In this document: in pieces, positions 39,475-47,896 of the stretch
Position numbering within the stretch: position 1 is the first letter of the stretch
How the letters are laid out: every line of letters begins with the position of its first letter
The notes under the pieces: generated by a model
The model's input: the letters and a program-made list of their open reading frames with translations, nothing else
Database searches by the model: none
Told to the model about the DNA's origin: nothing
Made by a program: the position numbers and the translations under genes
Assembly: GCA_947504725.1 (NCBI GenBank)
Contig: CANNHN010000002.1
Coordinates: 124,001 to 188,000 of the forward strand
From: Bacteroidota bacterium
Lineage (GTDB): Bacteria; Bacteroidota; Bacteroidia; 2-12-FULL-35-15
DNA: 64,000 nucleotides
Direction of reading: 5' to 3'

Positions 39475-40266
39475 TTATTGTTTATTAAATTTCTTTACAG
39501 CCACTCCACTAGCAGTTGTAATTTCCATATAATAAATTCCTTTTTCTAAATCAGAAACATTTAATTCCATTCTTGCTGTTTCATTAACGTTGTTGTTAAT
39601 CAACATTTTTCCTAAAACATCATATACCTTAACAGCTGTTACCATTTCGTTATTAGATGTTTCAATAATCAAATTGTCTACTGCAGGATTAGGGAAAACA
39701 GAAATGCTGTTCGCTAAATTTTCTTCAGTAATACCAGACAAACAAGGTTTTGGAGTCAAACTATTAGCAGCAAAAAATGCAGTAAAATCAGCAGCACTGC
39801 TTATTGGCCACATATCTTGCTCAATAATTGCCTTACTAGGAGCAATTAAAATATAAGTTGGGAATGCACTAATTCCATATGCTGTTACAACTGCATTTCC
39901 ACCACCATCATTACCACTTACAGAAGGGAAAGTAGGGGTTCCTGGTACATGAGCTGCTTCGTAAGCTAATACTTCTGCGTTTGTATCGCCATTGTCAATA
40001 GAGATAAAAAACACATCTTGTGTATTACATCCGTAATTAGTAAACGTTTGTTTAAAGTAAGGAACAGTTGCAATACAAGGAGGGCACGTTGTAAAGAAAA
40101 AATCGATACAAACATATTTTCCAGAGTTTAGGATATTAAATAAGTTGTGCGTAGCACCATGAACATCAGTTACTGTAAAGTCAACTGCCGTTGTTAAAGT
40201 TGTTTGTGCCTTGCTTACTGAGAAACTCATTAAACAAGCAAACATTAGAATGTAAATTTTTTTCAT
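39475..40266 (-). CDS. Secreted thioredoxin-like (TlpA/redoxin) protein with T9SS type A sorting domain
   Basis: 263 residues. Signal peptide ending KAQ, a thioredoxin-like fold (about 25-160) with the redox pair in FFTTCPPCIATVPYF (CPPC), and a C-terminal T9SS type A sorting domain (about 185-263; FPNPAVDNLIIET to KGIYYMEITTASG). The CPPC centre is typical of TlpA/redoxin-type thiol oxidoreductases. Fusion with a sorting domain means it acts on the cell surface or outside the cell rather than in the periplasm. It may keep secreted proteins' disulfides in shape, though its substrate is unknown. Confidence 0.88.
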   Translation of the reverse strand: MKKIYILMFACLMSFSVSKAQTTLTTAVDFTVTDVHGATHNLFNILNSGKYVCIDFFFTTCPPCIATVPYFKQTFTNYGCNTQDVFFISIDNGDTNAEVLAYEAAHVPGTPTFPSVSGNDGGGNAVVTAYGISAFPTYILIAPSKAIIEQDMWPISSAADFTAFFAANSLTPKPCLSGITEENLANSISVFPNPAVDNLIIETSNNEMVTAVKVYDVLGKMLINNNVNETARMELNVSDLEKGIYYMEITTASGVAVKKFNKQ

Positions 40267-40373
40267 AGATTTTAAATTTTAGAGATTAATTTAAATCAAA
40301 TTAACGAAATGATTCTCGAATTATCAAGAATAAAGACGACTATTATTAGTAATTGATGAGGAATAAATCTCTT

Positions 40374-41597
40374 TTATTTTCGAGCTGGCCTTCTATCTTT
40401 ACTGAAATTCGGCTTCTTTTTGCCTGAAAACGGCTTTTTTATTCTTACATCTGGATTGTATAGTGGTCCAGCTGGAAATCCTTCTGGTAAAGCTATTTTA
40501 TTTATTGTTGCTGCAATTAATGTTTCTATTTGTTGAAATTTTTGCTGATCGTACTCGTTAATAAAAGTCAATGCTACACCAGTAGAAGCTGCACGAGCTG
40601 TTCTTCCTATTCGATGAATATAATCTGCTGGCTCACCAGGGACATCATAGTTGATCACTAATCCAATATCTTCGATGTCAATTCCACGCGACAAAATATC
40701 TGTAGCTACTAATATTTGCAATTTTTTACTTCTAAAATTTCTTAAAACTTCTTCTCTTTCTGGTTGCTCTAAATCGGAATGAATTGCTTTCGCTTTTAAT
40801 CCTGCTTTTATTAAATCTCGCTCTAGTTCTTTTACTTTTATTTTAGTAGACACAAAAATAATAACGCTACTATATTCTTTAGCAATTAATATTGATTTAA
40901 TAAGATTGTTTTTTTGAGTATCATAAACAAGATAGGCTCCTTGATCAACCCCTTCAGCTGGTTTCGCTAAGGAAATACTTATTTGTTCAGGATTTTTTAA
41001 AAGCTTTGTAGCAAGCGTTCTAATTTTCGGAGCCATCGTTGCCGAAAACATTAAAGTCTGTCTTTCTTTCGGCAAATACGTTGTAATTTTCATAATATCA
41101 TCCACAAACCCCATGTCTAACATACGGTCTGCTTCATCTAAAATCAAATGTTTTAGGCTATCTAACTTCACATATCCCATATTTAAATGAGCCATTAATC
41201 GCCCCGGAGTAGCAATAATAACATTTGCCCCTTCGGTTAATGCTCGTCTTTCTTTCTCAAATACACTTCCATCGCTTCCGCCATAAATTGCCAAAGAGCT
41301 TACAGAAGTAAAATAGGAGAATCCTTGCAACGCTTGATCAATTTGTAATGCCAATTCCCTTGTTGGAACAATAATTAATGTATCGGTTTTATCGGTAGGA
41401 TTTTTAGAAATTTTATCTAATATAGGAAGTACAAAAGCGGCTGTTTTTCCAGTCCCCGTTTGTGCACAACCAATTAAATCTTTGCCACTTAAAATAATAG
41501 GAATCGCCTGCTCTTGAATAGGAGTTGGGGTTTCAAATCCCATTGAATCTAGCCCTTCTTGTAAGTTTCCTTCAAAATTAAAATCACTGAACTTCAA
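40374..41597 (-). CDS. DEAD-box RNA helicase (RhlE-like)
   Basis: 407 residues, ATP-dependent RNA helicase with all core motifs: Q motif PTPIQEQAIP, motif I AQTGTGKT, Ia PTRELALQ, Ib TPGRL, II DEAD, III SAT, then the C-terminal RecA-like domain with IIFVSTK, SRGIDIEDIG and HRIGRTAR. The C-terminal extension is short and basic (KPFSGKKKPNFSKDRRPARK), as in RhlE-type helicases. These help ribosome assembly and RNA turnover in the cold. It stands alone between two genes and is divergent from the acyltransferase gene. Confidence 0.93.
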   Translation of the reverse strand: MKFSDFNFEGNLQEGLDSMGFETPTPIQEQAIPIILSGKDLIGCAQTGTGKTAAFVLPILDKISKNPTDKTDTLIIVPTRELALQIDQALQGFSYFTSVSSLAIYGGSDGSVFEKERRALTEGANVIIATPGRLMAHLNMGYVKLDSLKHLILDEADRMLDMGFVDDIMKITTYLPKERQTLMFSATMAPKIRTLATKLLKNPEQISISLAKPAEGVDQGAYLVYDTQKNNLIKSILIAKEYSSVIIFVSTKIKVKELERDLIKAGLKAKAIHSDLEQPEREEVLRNFRSKKLQILVATDILSRGIDIEDIGLVINYDVPGEPADYIHRIGRTARAASTGVALTFINEYDQQKFQQIETLIAATINKIALPEGFPAGPLYNPDVRIKKPFSGKKKPNFSKDRRPARK

Positions 41598-41718
41598 ATT
41601 TTTTTGTTTTATGTTTTCACGAAGATACGCTTAAATTTTGATTTTTTACTCTTGTTTTCATTTATGGGATTGCTTTTATAAGCTATTTCCTATATATTCG
41701 TAAAGCAAAAAAACAAGG

Positions 41719-42288
41719 ATGTTCAAATTGATTTACAAACTACTCGGCTGGAAAGTATCACACTTTCTTTCGAATGACATAAAAAAATGCGTCATCGTAG
41801 TTGCACCTCACACGAGCAACTGGGACTTTATTTTTGGAATGGGAGCTGTTAGTGTTATGAAACTTAATCAACGCTTTATCATCAAAAAAGAATGGATACG
41901 ATTTCCTATAAAAAAATTAATGTTTTCGCTTGGCGCATTGCCCATCGATAGAAACAAAAAAAATTCGATAGATGAAAAGAAAAGCTCTGTAGACGCTATT
42001 GCCGATTTGTTTAAAGATCACAATGAACTGCGCCTGGTCATAACTCCAGAAGGAACTCGCTCAAGAGTAGAAAAGTGGAAAACAGGATTCTACTATGTTG
42101 CTCTGAAAGCAAATGTTCCAATAGCATTGGCATTTATCAATTACGAAACAAAAACATGTGGCGTTGATAAAATTATTTATCCCAGCGGTGATTTTAAAGC
42201 CGACATGAAACAGATAATGGATTATTATAAAAACATAAAAGGGAAAAACTCTGAAAATTTTTCTTTAGATTTAGAATTAAGTAAATAG
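41719..42288 (+). CDS. 1-acyl-sn-glycerol-3-phosphate acyltransferase-type enzyme (PlsC family)
   Basis: 189 residues, short for PlsC but with the defining motifs: HTSNWD (His-x4-Asp catalytic motif, near residue 34), IKKEWIRFPIKKLMFSLGALPIDR (block II) and PEGTRSR (substrate-phosphate binding, near residue 111), followed by a FYYVALKANVPIALAFI strand (block IV). It transfers an acyl chain to a lysophosphatidic acid-like acceptor at the inner membrane face. Small PlsC-like enzymes of this size occur widely in Bacteroidota, and some act on other lipid acceptors. The next gene starts 29 bases later with its own -7 element inside the 3' end of this one. Confidence 0.85.
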   Translation: MFKLIYKLLGWKVSHFLSNDIKKCVIVVAPHTSNWDFIFGMGAVSVMKLNQRFIIKKEWIRFPIKKLMFSLGALPIDRNKKNSIDEKKSSVDAIADLFKDHNELRLVITPEGTRSRVEKWKTGFYYVALKANVPIALAFINYETKTCGVDKIIYPSGDFKADMKQIMDYYKNIKGKNSENFSLDLELSK

Positions 42289-42296
42289 TATCTTTA
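42289..42296 (+). promoter_or_regulatory. Promoter -7 element of the thioredoxin-TPR gene
   Basis: TATCTTTA, a close variant of TAnnTTTG, with TTTA at 42264-42267 as a possible -33 box (21-base spacing). It starts one base after the preceding stop codon. Confidence 0.45.
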
Positions 42297-42317
42297 CCAT
42301 TATAAAATCACATTCAC

Positions 42318-43499
42318 ATGAAAAAATATTTCTCAATCTTATTTCTTGTAACATTTGTTACAGGAATTTCTATCGCACAAAATCGCAGTATAGAATTTGA
42401 ACACGGAACATTTGCTGAGATATTAGCAAAAGCGAAAAATGAAAACAAAATGATTTTTATAGATTGTTACACCACTTGGTGTGGGCCATGTAAGTGGATG
42501 GCAAAAAACATTTTTACAAACGATACTGCTGCCGATTTCTACAACAAAAATTTTGTGAATGCAAAAATTGACATGGAAGCTGGAGAAGGAATTGATATCG
42601 CAAAAAAATATGGGATCCGCGCATATCCGACTTTGCTTTACATAAACAGCGAAGGAACACAAATGCATCGCATTTGTGGTTCAGGGCCTGTTGCATCGTT
42701 TGTTGAAAATGGCAAAAACGCAATGTCTTCAGACAAAAATTTAGCAGCAATTACCAAACGCTTTAACGCAACAAAACCTACACCTGAATTAGCTGCATCT
42801 TATTTTTCAATGCTAAGCGAGGCTTGCCAAAATTTAGATGTTGAAGTAACTGCTTATTTTTCATCTTTAAAAGAAAGCGAATTGACTTCAAGAGGAAACT
42901 GGGAAATAATTTATCAGCATGTCAACGATTATAAGTCAAAGACATTTCAATCTTTTGAAACCAATAAAGATGCATTCTCAAAATTATACACGTTCGACTC
43001 TGTTGAAAGCAAATTGAATAGTGTTTATGCAAAAGGCTTGTGGACTTCAGTTCAAAAGAAAGAAATGGTAGAATATGAATCAATAAAGGCAAAACTTCAA
43101 AAATCAAAAACAAAAGAAGCTGAAAAAATTCTTCTTCAAACAGAAATTGCTTTGTTCCAACAATCACAAGAGTGGGCAAAATATGCTACAGCTGTTTCTA
43201 ATTATATTTCAAAATGTTCAGTTGAAAATCCAGGAGAATTAAACAGCTATGCTTGGTCGTTTTATGAAAGCATAGATGATAAAATTATGCTAGAAAAAGC
43301 TGAATCTTGGGCTAAAAAAGCAATTGAATTGCATGAAGATTGGGCGTTTTTCGATACATATGCTGCTGTGCAATTTAAGCTCGGCAAAAAATCTGACGCT
43401 CAAAAAAATGCTCAAAAAGCTATTGAACTAGCAAAGAAAAATGGCGCAGACAGCAAAGAAACCGAAGCACTATTAGAAAAAATCAATGCTCTTAAATAG
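42318..43499 (+). CDS. Secreted thioredoxin-family protein with C-terminal TPR-like helices
   Basis: 393 residues. Signal peptide ending IAQ, then a thioredoxin domain (about 25-140) with CYTTWCGPCKWMAKNIF, carrying a WCGPC redox centre, and the cis-Pro segment IRAYPTLLYI. The remaining 250 residues are helical, with TPR-like units near the C-terminus (ESWAKKAIELHEDWAFFDTYAAVQF). It probably acts in the periplasm as a disulfide reductase/isomerase, with the helices recruiting a client. Clients are unknown. Confidence 0.88.
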   Translation: MKKYFSILFLVTFVTGISIAQNRSIEFEHGTFAEILAKAKNENKMIFIDCYTTWCGPCKWMAKNIFTNDTAADFYNKNFVNAKIDMEAGEGIDIAKKYGIRAYPTLLYINSEGTQMHRICGSGPVASFVENGKNAMSSDKNLAAITKRFNATKPTPELAASYFSMLSEACQNLDVEVTAYFSSLKESELTSRGNWEIIYQHVNDYKSKTFQSFETNKDAFSKLYTFDSVESKLNSVYAKGLWTSVQKKEMVEYESIKAKLQKSKTKEAEKILLQTEIALFQQSQEWAKYATAVSNYISKCSVENPGELNSYAWSFYESIDDKIMLEKAESWAKKAIELHEDWAFFDTYAAVQFKLGKKSDAQKNAQKAIELAKKNGADSKETEALLEKINALK

Positions 43500-43602
43500 C
43501 ATTTCAAAACCCTAAAAATATTATTTATAGTAATCGGCACAAACTTTGTCGTACGTTTTTAGACACTTGTCCAATTTAAAAGCATTAGTCTAAAAACTTG
43601 AA

Positions 43603-43610
43603 TATCTTTA
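43603..43610 (+). promoter_or_regulatory. Promoter -7 element 7 bases before an ATG
   Basis: TATCTTTA ends at 43610 and the ATG is at 43617, so the mRNA may be leaderless. No -33 box at the standard distance. Confidence 0.45.
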
Positions 43611-43616
43611 CGTTGC

Positions 43617-44600
43617 ATGAAAACTCATTTACGAAACATTTTCGGACTTCTTCTCCTTTCAAATTTTTCGTTTTCACAACAAGTTCCTGCTGTAGAAGAA
43701 AACATTCCATTTTTAGTAACCTTCGGAAAAGAAGGCGATAAATCTTGGGGAGATGATGATTTTTCTCAAACCTACTTCTTTGTTGTACCAAAGTTTCAAG
43801 TGACACCCATTTATATTCGTGTTTTTGATGCAGAAATCAGTGCTGATTTTGATGAAAAAAAAGGAGAGTATAATACAAAAACTAAATTTTCGGTTTATGG
43901 AGGGAAGGAAACATTCACGAATAAAGATGTTCGATTAAAAGATCCTGCTGGAAAATACAAAAGTGGAAACTTACTTGCAACTAAAACATTCGTAAATAGC
44001 GATGTATATGATGGAGAATGGTATACGTTCGCCCCTTTTAATCCATCCGAAGGAGAATTGGTATCAGAATACGGAGGCTATATCTTTAAAATTATTTCAG
44101 AAGGATTAAGTGGAGATGATGGAAACCTTTATAAATACTTCCTGAGTTCATCACCTATCGAAAATAAAGCTATTGAAGGCGGAAATGCTTTTACATTTGA
44201 GTTTACCTTCAGATTGTCTGACAATCAAAAGGATATTGCTCACCTTTATCCTTATGTTGAACAAAACGTTTACTCTGTTAGGATTTCAAATTTTGATTTT
44301 GATTTTGATGGGCAAGTCAATATTGTATCAATGGCGAAAAAAGGCGAACTTGGCAAAGCGTCAGGAGATAATGTTTGGGAAAACACAACTCATATAATAG
44401 TGGAAAAGGAAAAAAAGACTACTCTTGATGTTCAATTCATAAAAAACAAAAAGGTTCATATAAAAAATAACAATGTTACACTCTATGTTACTAACCAAGA
44501 TGGAAATTTATTACCAATATACACAGTTCCTATAGGCGGAGTGCCTCAAAATAACAGTAAAATACAATTTAAACAAAAGAAAAAAACAACTCCATATTAA
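43617..44600 (+). CDS. Secreted protein of unknown family paired with a sensor-phosphatase
   Basis: 327 residues, not recognised. Signal peptide ending FSQ at about residue 21. The mature protein is Gly/Asp/Lys-rich and looks beta-structured, with repeated segments such as PFLVTFGKEGDKSWGDDDFSQTYFF, TPIYIRVFDAEI, DVYDGEWYTFAPF and RLSDNQKDIAHLYPYVEQNVYSV. The tail is Lys-rich (QKKKTTPY). It lies 18 bases before the TTG start of the next sensor-phosphatase gene, so they are probably cotranscribed from the -7 element at 43603. A ligand, inhibitor or envelope-stress reporter for that sensor is possible, but this is inference. Confidence 0.75.
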   Translation: MKTHLRNIFGLLLLSNFSFSQQVPAVEENIPFLVTFGKEGDKSWGDDDFSQTYFFVVPKFQVTPIYIRVFDAEISADFDEKKGEYNTKTKFSVYGGKETFTNKDVRLKDPAGKYKSGNLLATKTFVNSDVYDGEWYTFAPFNPSEGELVSEYGGYIFKIISEGLSGDDGNLYKYFLSSSPIENKAIEGGNAFTFEFTFRLSDNQKDIAHLYPYVEQNVYSVRISNFDFDFDGQVNIVSMAKKGELGKASGDNVWENTTHIIVEKEKKTTLDVQFIKNKKVHIKNNNVTLYVTNQDGNLLPIYTVPIGGVPQNNSKIQFKQKKKTTPY

Positions 44601-44618
44601 GATTATACTCTAACGCTT

Positions 44619-46691
44619 TTGAAAAAATTATTTGCAATATATATAGGTTTTTTAGGAGCGATACTCTTCCCTTCATTTTCATACTCTCAAGCTTACCAAA
44701 TTAGAACCTACGGAATTGACAATGGAATTACTCAACCATATGTTTACACCATCAACCAAGACAAAAAAGGATATCTCTGGGCAGGAACTGGCGATGGAGC
44801 CTGTAAGTTTGATGGAATAAGTTTTAAATCATTTTATACGAATGATGGATTCGCTGAAAATTTTGTTACTACAAGCTTAAAAGACAATCAAAAAAATTTA
44901 TGGATTGGACACAACCAAGGAGGAATTACTTTTTATGATGGTAAGACATTTAAGATAATTAATACGAGTGGATTTACTAAAAGCCCTGTTACTTCTATTA
45001 TTTCCGATGACAAGGGTGGCGTTTGGTGTGGGACTTTAAATGATGGCGTATTCCGAATAAGCAAATCGTTTGAAGTAGAGGTATTTAAAATGGAATTTAA
45101 TCAATTAACTGTTTTTTCTCTCGCCAAAACAAAAAACAATCAATTGCTCGTTGGAACTGGAGACGGATTAATGCTATTTGATTTGATAGGAGAAAAACGA
45201 AAGCCCGTTTTTTTAAACAAAATTAAGTCTGTTCCAGAAACAAAAATTCAATGCATCGTTAAAAAAAATAACTCGCAAAGTTTCTGGATAGGCACAGAAG
45301 ATGAAGGATTATTTCTATTAACCCCAGAAACTTTAAATAGCAAAAACTTCAAATCGACATCAATTGGAAATAATTTATCGATTAAATTCTCAAACATCCA
45401 AGATGTGTATGAAGACAAACTTACAAACCTATGGATTGCAACTTTTGGCAGCGGTGTTATTAAACTAACGTTTTCTACAAACACTGTAAAGTACGATGAG
45501 ATTATACAATTTTCTGAAGAAAATGGACTTGGGAACAATTATACAAAAACTATCTATTCAGATCACGAAGGAAATATCTGGGTCGGAACATATGGTTCTG
45601 GGCTCGTTCTATTGCAGGACAATTGTTTTACATTCTATACTCATTCAGAGAAACAGTATAGCAACAATGTTACTTCTATATTAATTCAAGAAAAAACAAA
45701 ATGGTTTGGTGTAGAAAATGGATTAATAAAAATAGACTTATTCTCAAAAACGAAATGGGAATTCTACAATAAAAAGAACGGTTTTGTGGATGATAAAATA
45801 ACTGCCCTATTTCAATCCGATTCAAATTCTTTAATAATCGGAACAAATAGTAATGGTGCATATAAAATGGACATTGAAAAAAAAACGTTTTCAAAAATAT
45901 CATTGAATGACGATCAATTATGCAAATCCATAAATTCTATTACAGGAAATAAAGATGTTATCTGGATTGCAACAAAAGGAGGAATATTTAAACTTGAACC
46001 AAAAGCAAAAATCTCTACTCATTTCACTACCGAAAGTGGATTAACACACAACAATATCAATCAAGTTATCTTAGGTTCAGATAATAGACTATGGGTTGCA
46101 ACCCACAGTAACTATATTTCATATATTGACTCACGGGATGAAATAAAAAACATTCTAATATACAAGGGGGTTGATTTAATTAATGTTACGGGGATATTAC
46201 AAGACCATCAAAAAAACATTTGGATCGCTACCCTAGGAAATGGAATATTTAAAATTAAAGATACAATCGTTGCAAAATACACGATAGAAAAAGGATTAAA
46301 ATCAAATTACTGTTATAGTATTATTGAAGATGGGTCACACAACATTTGGATTGGACATCGATTAGGACTAAGCAGAATAAAAACTAAAACAAGCGAAATT
46401 GATGTTTTTGATAAAAATGAAGGAATACTTGGCGATTGTAACACTACTTCTTCCTTTACAGATTTTGAAGGATATACATGGTTTGGAACAACTATGGGAA
46501 GTGCAAAATTTGATCCGCATAAAGAAGTAAAAAACCTAACTCCTCCAATAGTAAATATTACTTCTTTTAAAATTAATGACAAAGAAATAGATTTCACAAG
46601 AGACACGATTTACCCTTATGATGATTATCGATTACGAATCGATTTTGTTGGTATAACTTTTAAATCCAGTACACACGTCCAATTCCAATAA
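44619..46691 (+). CDS. N-terminal fragment: beta-propeller sensor region
   Basis: 690 residues from a TTG start that gives a good signal peptide (ending SYSQ). It carries the propeller repeats: IRTYGIDNGI, GYLWAGTGDG, NLWIGHNQGG, NIWVGTYGSG and many more, up to WFGTTMGSAKF. It stops at the premature TAA just inside the Y_Y_Y domain. Without the following helix and phosphatase it would be an exported, soluble propeller. It starts 18 bases after the unknown secreted-protein gene. Confidence 0.75.
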   Translation: MKKLFAIYIGFLGAILFPSFSYSQAYQIRTYGIDNGITQPYVYTINQDKKGYLWAGTGDGACKFDGISFKSFYTNDGFAENFVTTSLKDNQKNLWIGHNQGGITFYDGKTFKIINTSGFTKSPVTSIISDDKGGVWCGTLNDGVFRISKSFEVEVFKMEFNQLTVFSLAKTKNNQLLVGTGDGLMLFDLIGEKRKPVFLNKIKSVPETKIQCIVKKNNSQSFWIGTEDEGLFLLTPETLNSKNFKSTSIGNNLSIKFSNIQDVYEDKLTNLWIATFGSGVIKLTFSTNTVKYDEIIQFSEENGLGNNYTKTIYSDHEGNIWVGTYGSGLVLLQDNCFTFYTHSEKQYSNNVTSILIQEKTKWFGVENGLIKIDLFSKTKWEFYNKKNGFVDDKITALFQSDSNSLIIGTNSNGAYKMDIEKKTFSKISLNDDQLCKSINSITGNKDVIWIATKGGIFKLEPKAKISTHFTTESGLTHNNINQVILGSDNRLWVATHSNYISYIDSRDEIKNILIYKGVDLINVTGILQDHQKNIWIATLGNGIFKIKDTIVAKYTIEKGLKSNYCYSIIEDGSHNIWIGHRLGLSRIKTKTSEIDVFDKNEGILGDCNTTSSFTDFEGYTWFGTTMGSAKFDPHKEVKNLTPPIVNITSFKINDKEIDFTRDTIYPYDDYRLRIDFVGITFKSSTHVQFQ

Positions 46692-46781
46692 AAACTCGAG
46701 GGATATGATGTTGACTGGTCTGACAAAACGAACAATGCATTTGCACAATATGGAAAATTAAGTGAAGGCGAATACACTTTT

Positions 46782-47771
46782 TTGTTACGAGCATACAATA
46801 AGGATGGTATATATAATCAATCTCCCTTTAGCATTAAAATAAAAATTGCATTGCCAATTTGGAAGCGTGCTTGGTTTATAATTTTGTGTATTGCAATAGT
46901 GATTTATGGATTCTATTTGATTTTAAAAATCAGAGAACGTAATCACAGGGTGTTTGAGATTGAATTAAAGAAAGCATTAAATGAAAAAACGCGAGAAGTA
47001 ATTTTTCAAAAAGAGGAAATTGAAAAAAAGAACAAAGATATTACCGATAGTATTCGATATGCGAAACGAATTCAAGATGCAATACTGCCAGAGTTACAGA
47101 CATTGAAAAATTATATCCCCGAATCATTTATCTTTTTTCAACCCCGAGATATAGTAAGTGGAGACTTTTATTGGTTCCACAGATTTGGAGATTACCTTGT
47201 TCTTGTTTGTGCCGATGCAACAGGACATGGTGTTCCTGGAGCATTTATGAGTATGATTGGAAGCACCTTGCTGAAAGAAATTGCAGCTCGAAAAGGGATT
47301 GACTCACCTGCTTTTGCGCTTGCACTATTAGATGAAGAAATAAAAATATTATTAAAACAAACTGACAGTGAGCATCATCAAACACAAGATGGTGTCGATG
47401 TAATAATTTGCGAAATAAATTTAAAAACGCATTTTGTTAGAATTGCTTCTACGAAACGACCAATTATTATTTCTAAAGACAACGAATTAGTTGTGCTAAA
47501 AAAAGACAATACCGAAACCCAACAATACGAAACAAAAGACATTCAATTATCTAAAGGCGATACATTGTATTTATTCACAGACGGCTACTCAGATCAATTT
47601 GGGGGGGACGAAGGCAAGAAAATAAAAATTGCAAATGTGAGAACATTACTTGACGACATTAAAGAACTTCCGATTCCAAAGCAAGAAATGATTATTGAAA
47701 AATATTTTAATGATTGGAAAGGCGGCTACGAACAAATTGATGACGTTCTATTTATGGGGTTGAAACTTTAG
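46782..47771 (+). CDS. C-terminal fragment: Y_Y_Y end, membrane helix, linker and SpoIIE phosphatase
   Basis: The open frame resumes at 46692; the first ATG-like start gives 329 residues from 46782. It contains a membrane helix (RAWFIILCIAIVIYGFYLIL, about residues 29-48), a coiled coil with NKDITDSIRYAKRIQDAILP, and the complete PP2C/SpoIIE domain with SGDFYW, DATGHGVPGAFMS, LFTDGYSDQFGG and IDDVLFMG. The catalytic half is intact, so if translated on its own it would be a sensorless phosphatase. No start signal of its own is evident. Confidence 0.7.
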   Translation: MLRAYNKDGIYNQSPFSIKIKIALPIWKRAWFIILCIAIVIYGFYLILKIRERNHRVFEIELKKALNEKTREVIFQKEEIEKKNKDITDSIRYAKRIQDAILPELQTLKNYIPESFIFFQPRDIVSGDFYWFHRFGDYLVLVCADATGHGVPGAFMSMIGSTLLKEIAARKGIDSPAFALALLDEEIKILLKQTDSEHHQTQDGVDVIICEINLKTHFVRIASTKRPIIISKDNELVVLKKDNTETQQYETKDIQLSKGDTLYLFTDGYSDQFGGDEGKKIKIANVRTLLDDIKELPIPKQEMIIEKYFNDWKGGYEQIDDVLFMGLKL

Positions 47772-47791
47772 AAAGAGATGTCTATGCAAAC

Positions 47792-47816
47792 ACTTCGACT
47801 CCGCTCAGTGTGACAT
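47792..47816. repeat. Dispersed TTCGACTCCGCTCAG-type repeat, copy 2
   Basis: ACTTCGACTCCGCTCAGTGT followed by GACAT. It lies in the 125-base spacer before metZ. Confidence 0.75.
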
Positions 47817-47842
47817 TCCATTTTTAACAGGATGATAATGCG

Positions 47843-47891
47843 GAGTCACCCTGAGCATTCTGCGTTGAAGCAGACACCATCGAAGGGCGCA
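47843..47891. repeat. Dispersed repeat, variant with internal hairpin, copy 3
   Basis: GAGTCACCCTGAGC at the left and CGAAGGGCGC at the right, opposite in orientation to copy 2. The middle holds TCTGCGTTGAAGCAGA, a small palindrome (TCTGC / GCAGA). The same middle word occurs at 49508-49523. Confidence 0.7.
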
Positions 47892-47896
47892 CTAGT

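Larger units (their letters stand above)
44619..47771 (+). pseudogene. Propeller sensor SpoIIE phosphatase gene split by one in-frame TAA
   Basis: One continuous frame of 1051 codons is interrupted only by TAA at 46689-46691 (codon 691). The sequence on both sides aligns in register with the intact paralogue at 34456-37665: the stop sits within the Y_Y_Y domain where the paralogue reads YQFMLEN, and it replaces an aromatic residue that in this family is usually Tyr (TAT or TAC to TAA is one substitution). There is no frameshift and no loss of the downstream motifs. It could be a recent nonsense mutation, an assembly error, or a gene expressed as two parts. The two halves are also listed separately. 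Confidence 0.8.

Noticed and set aside
46692-46781. The 46782 frame as an independent gene with its own start.
   Set aside because: The preceding 30 codons continue the Y_Y_Y domain in the same frame after the TAA, which shows that it is the tail of one split gene.
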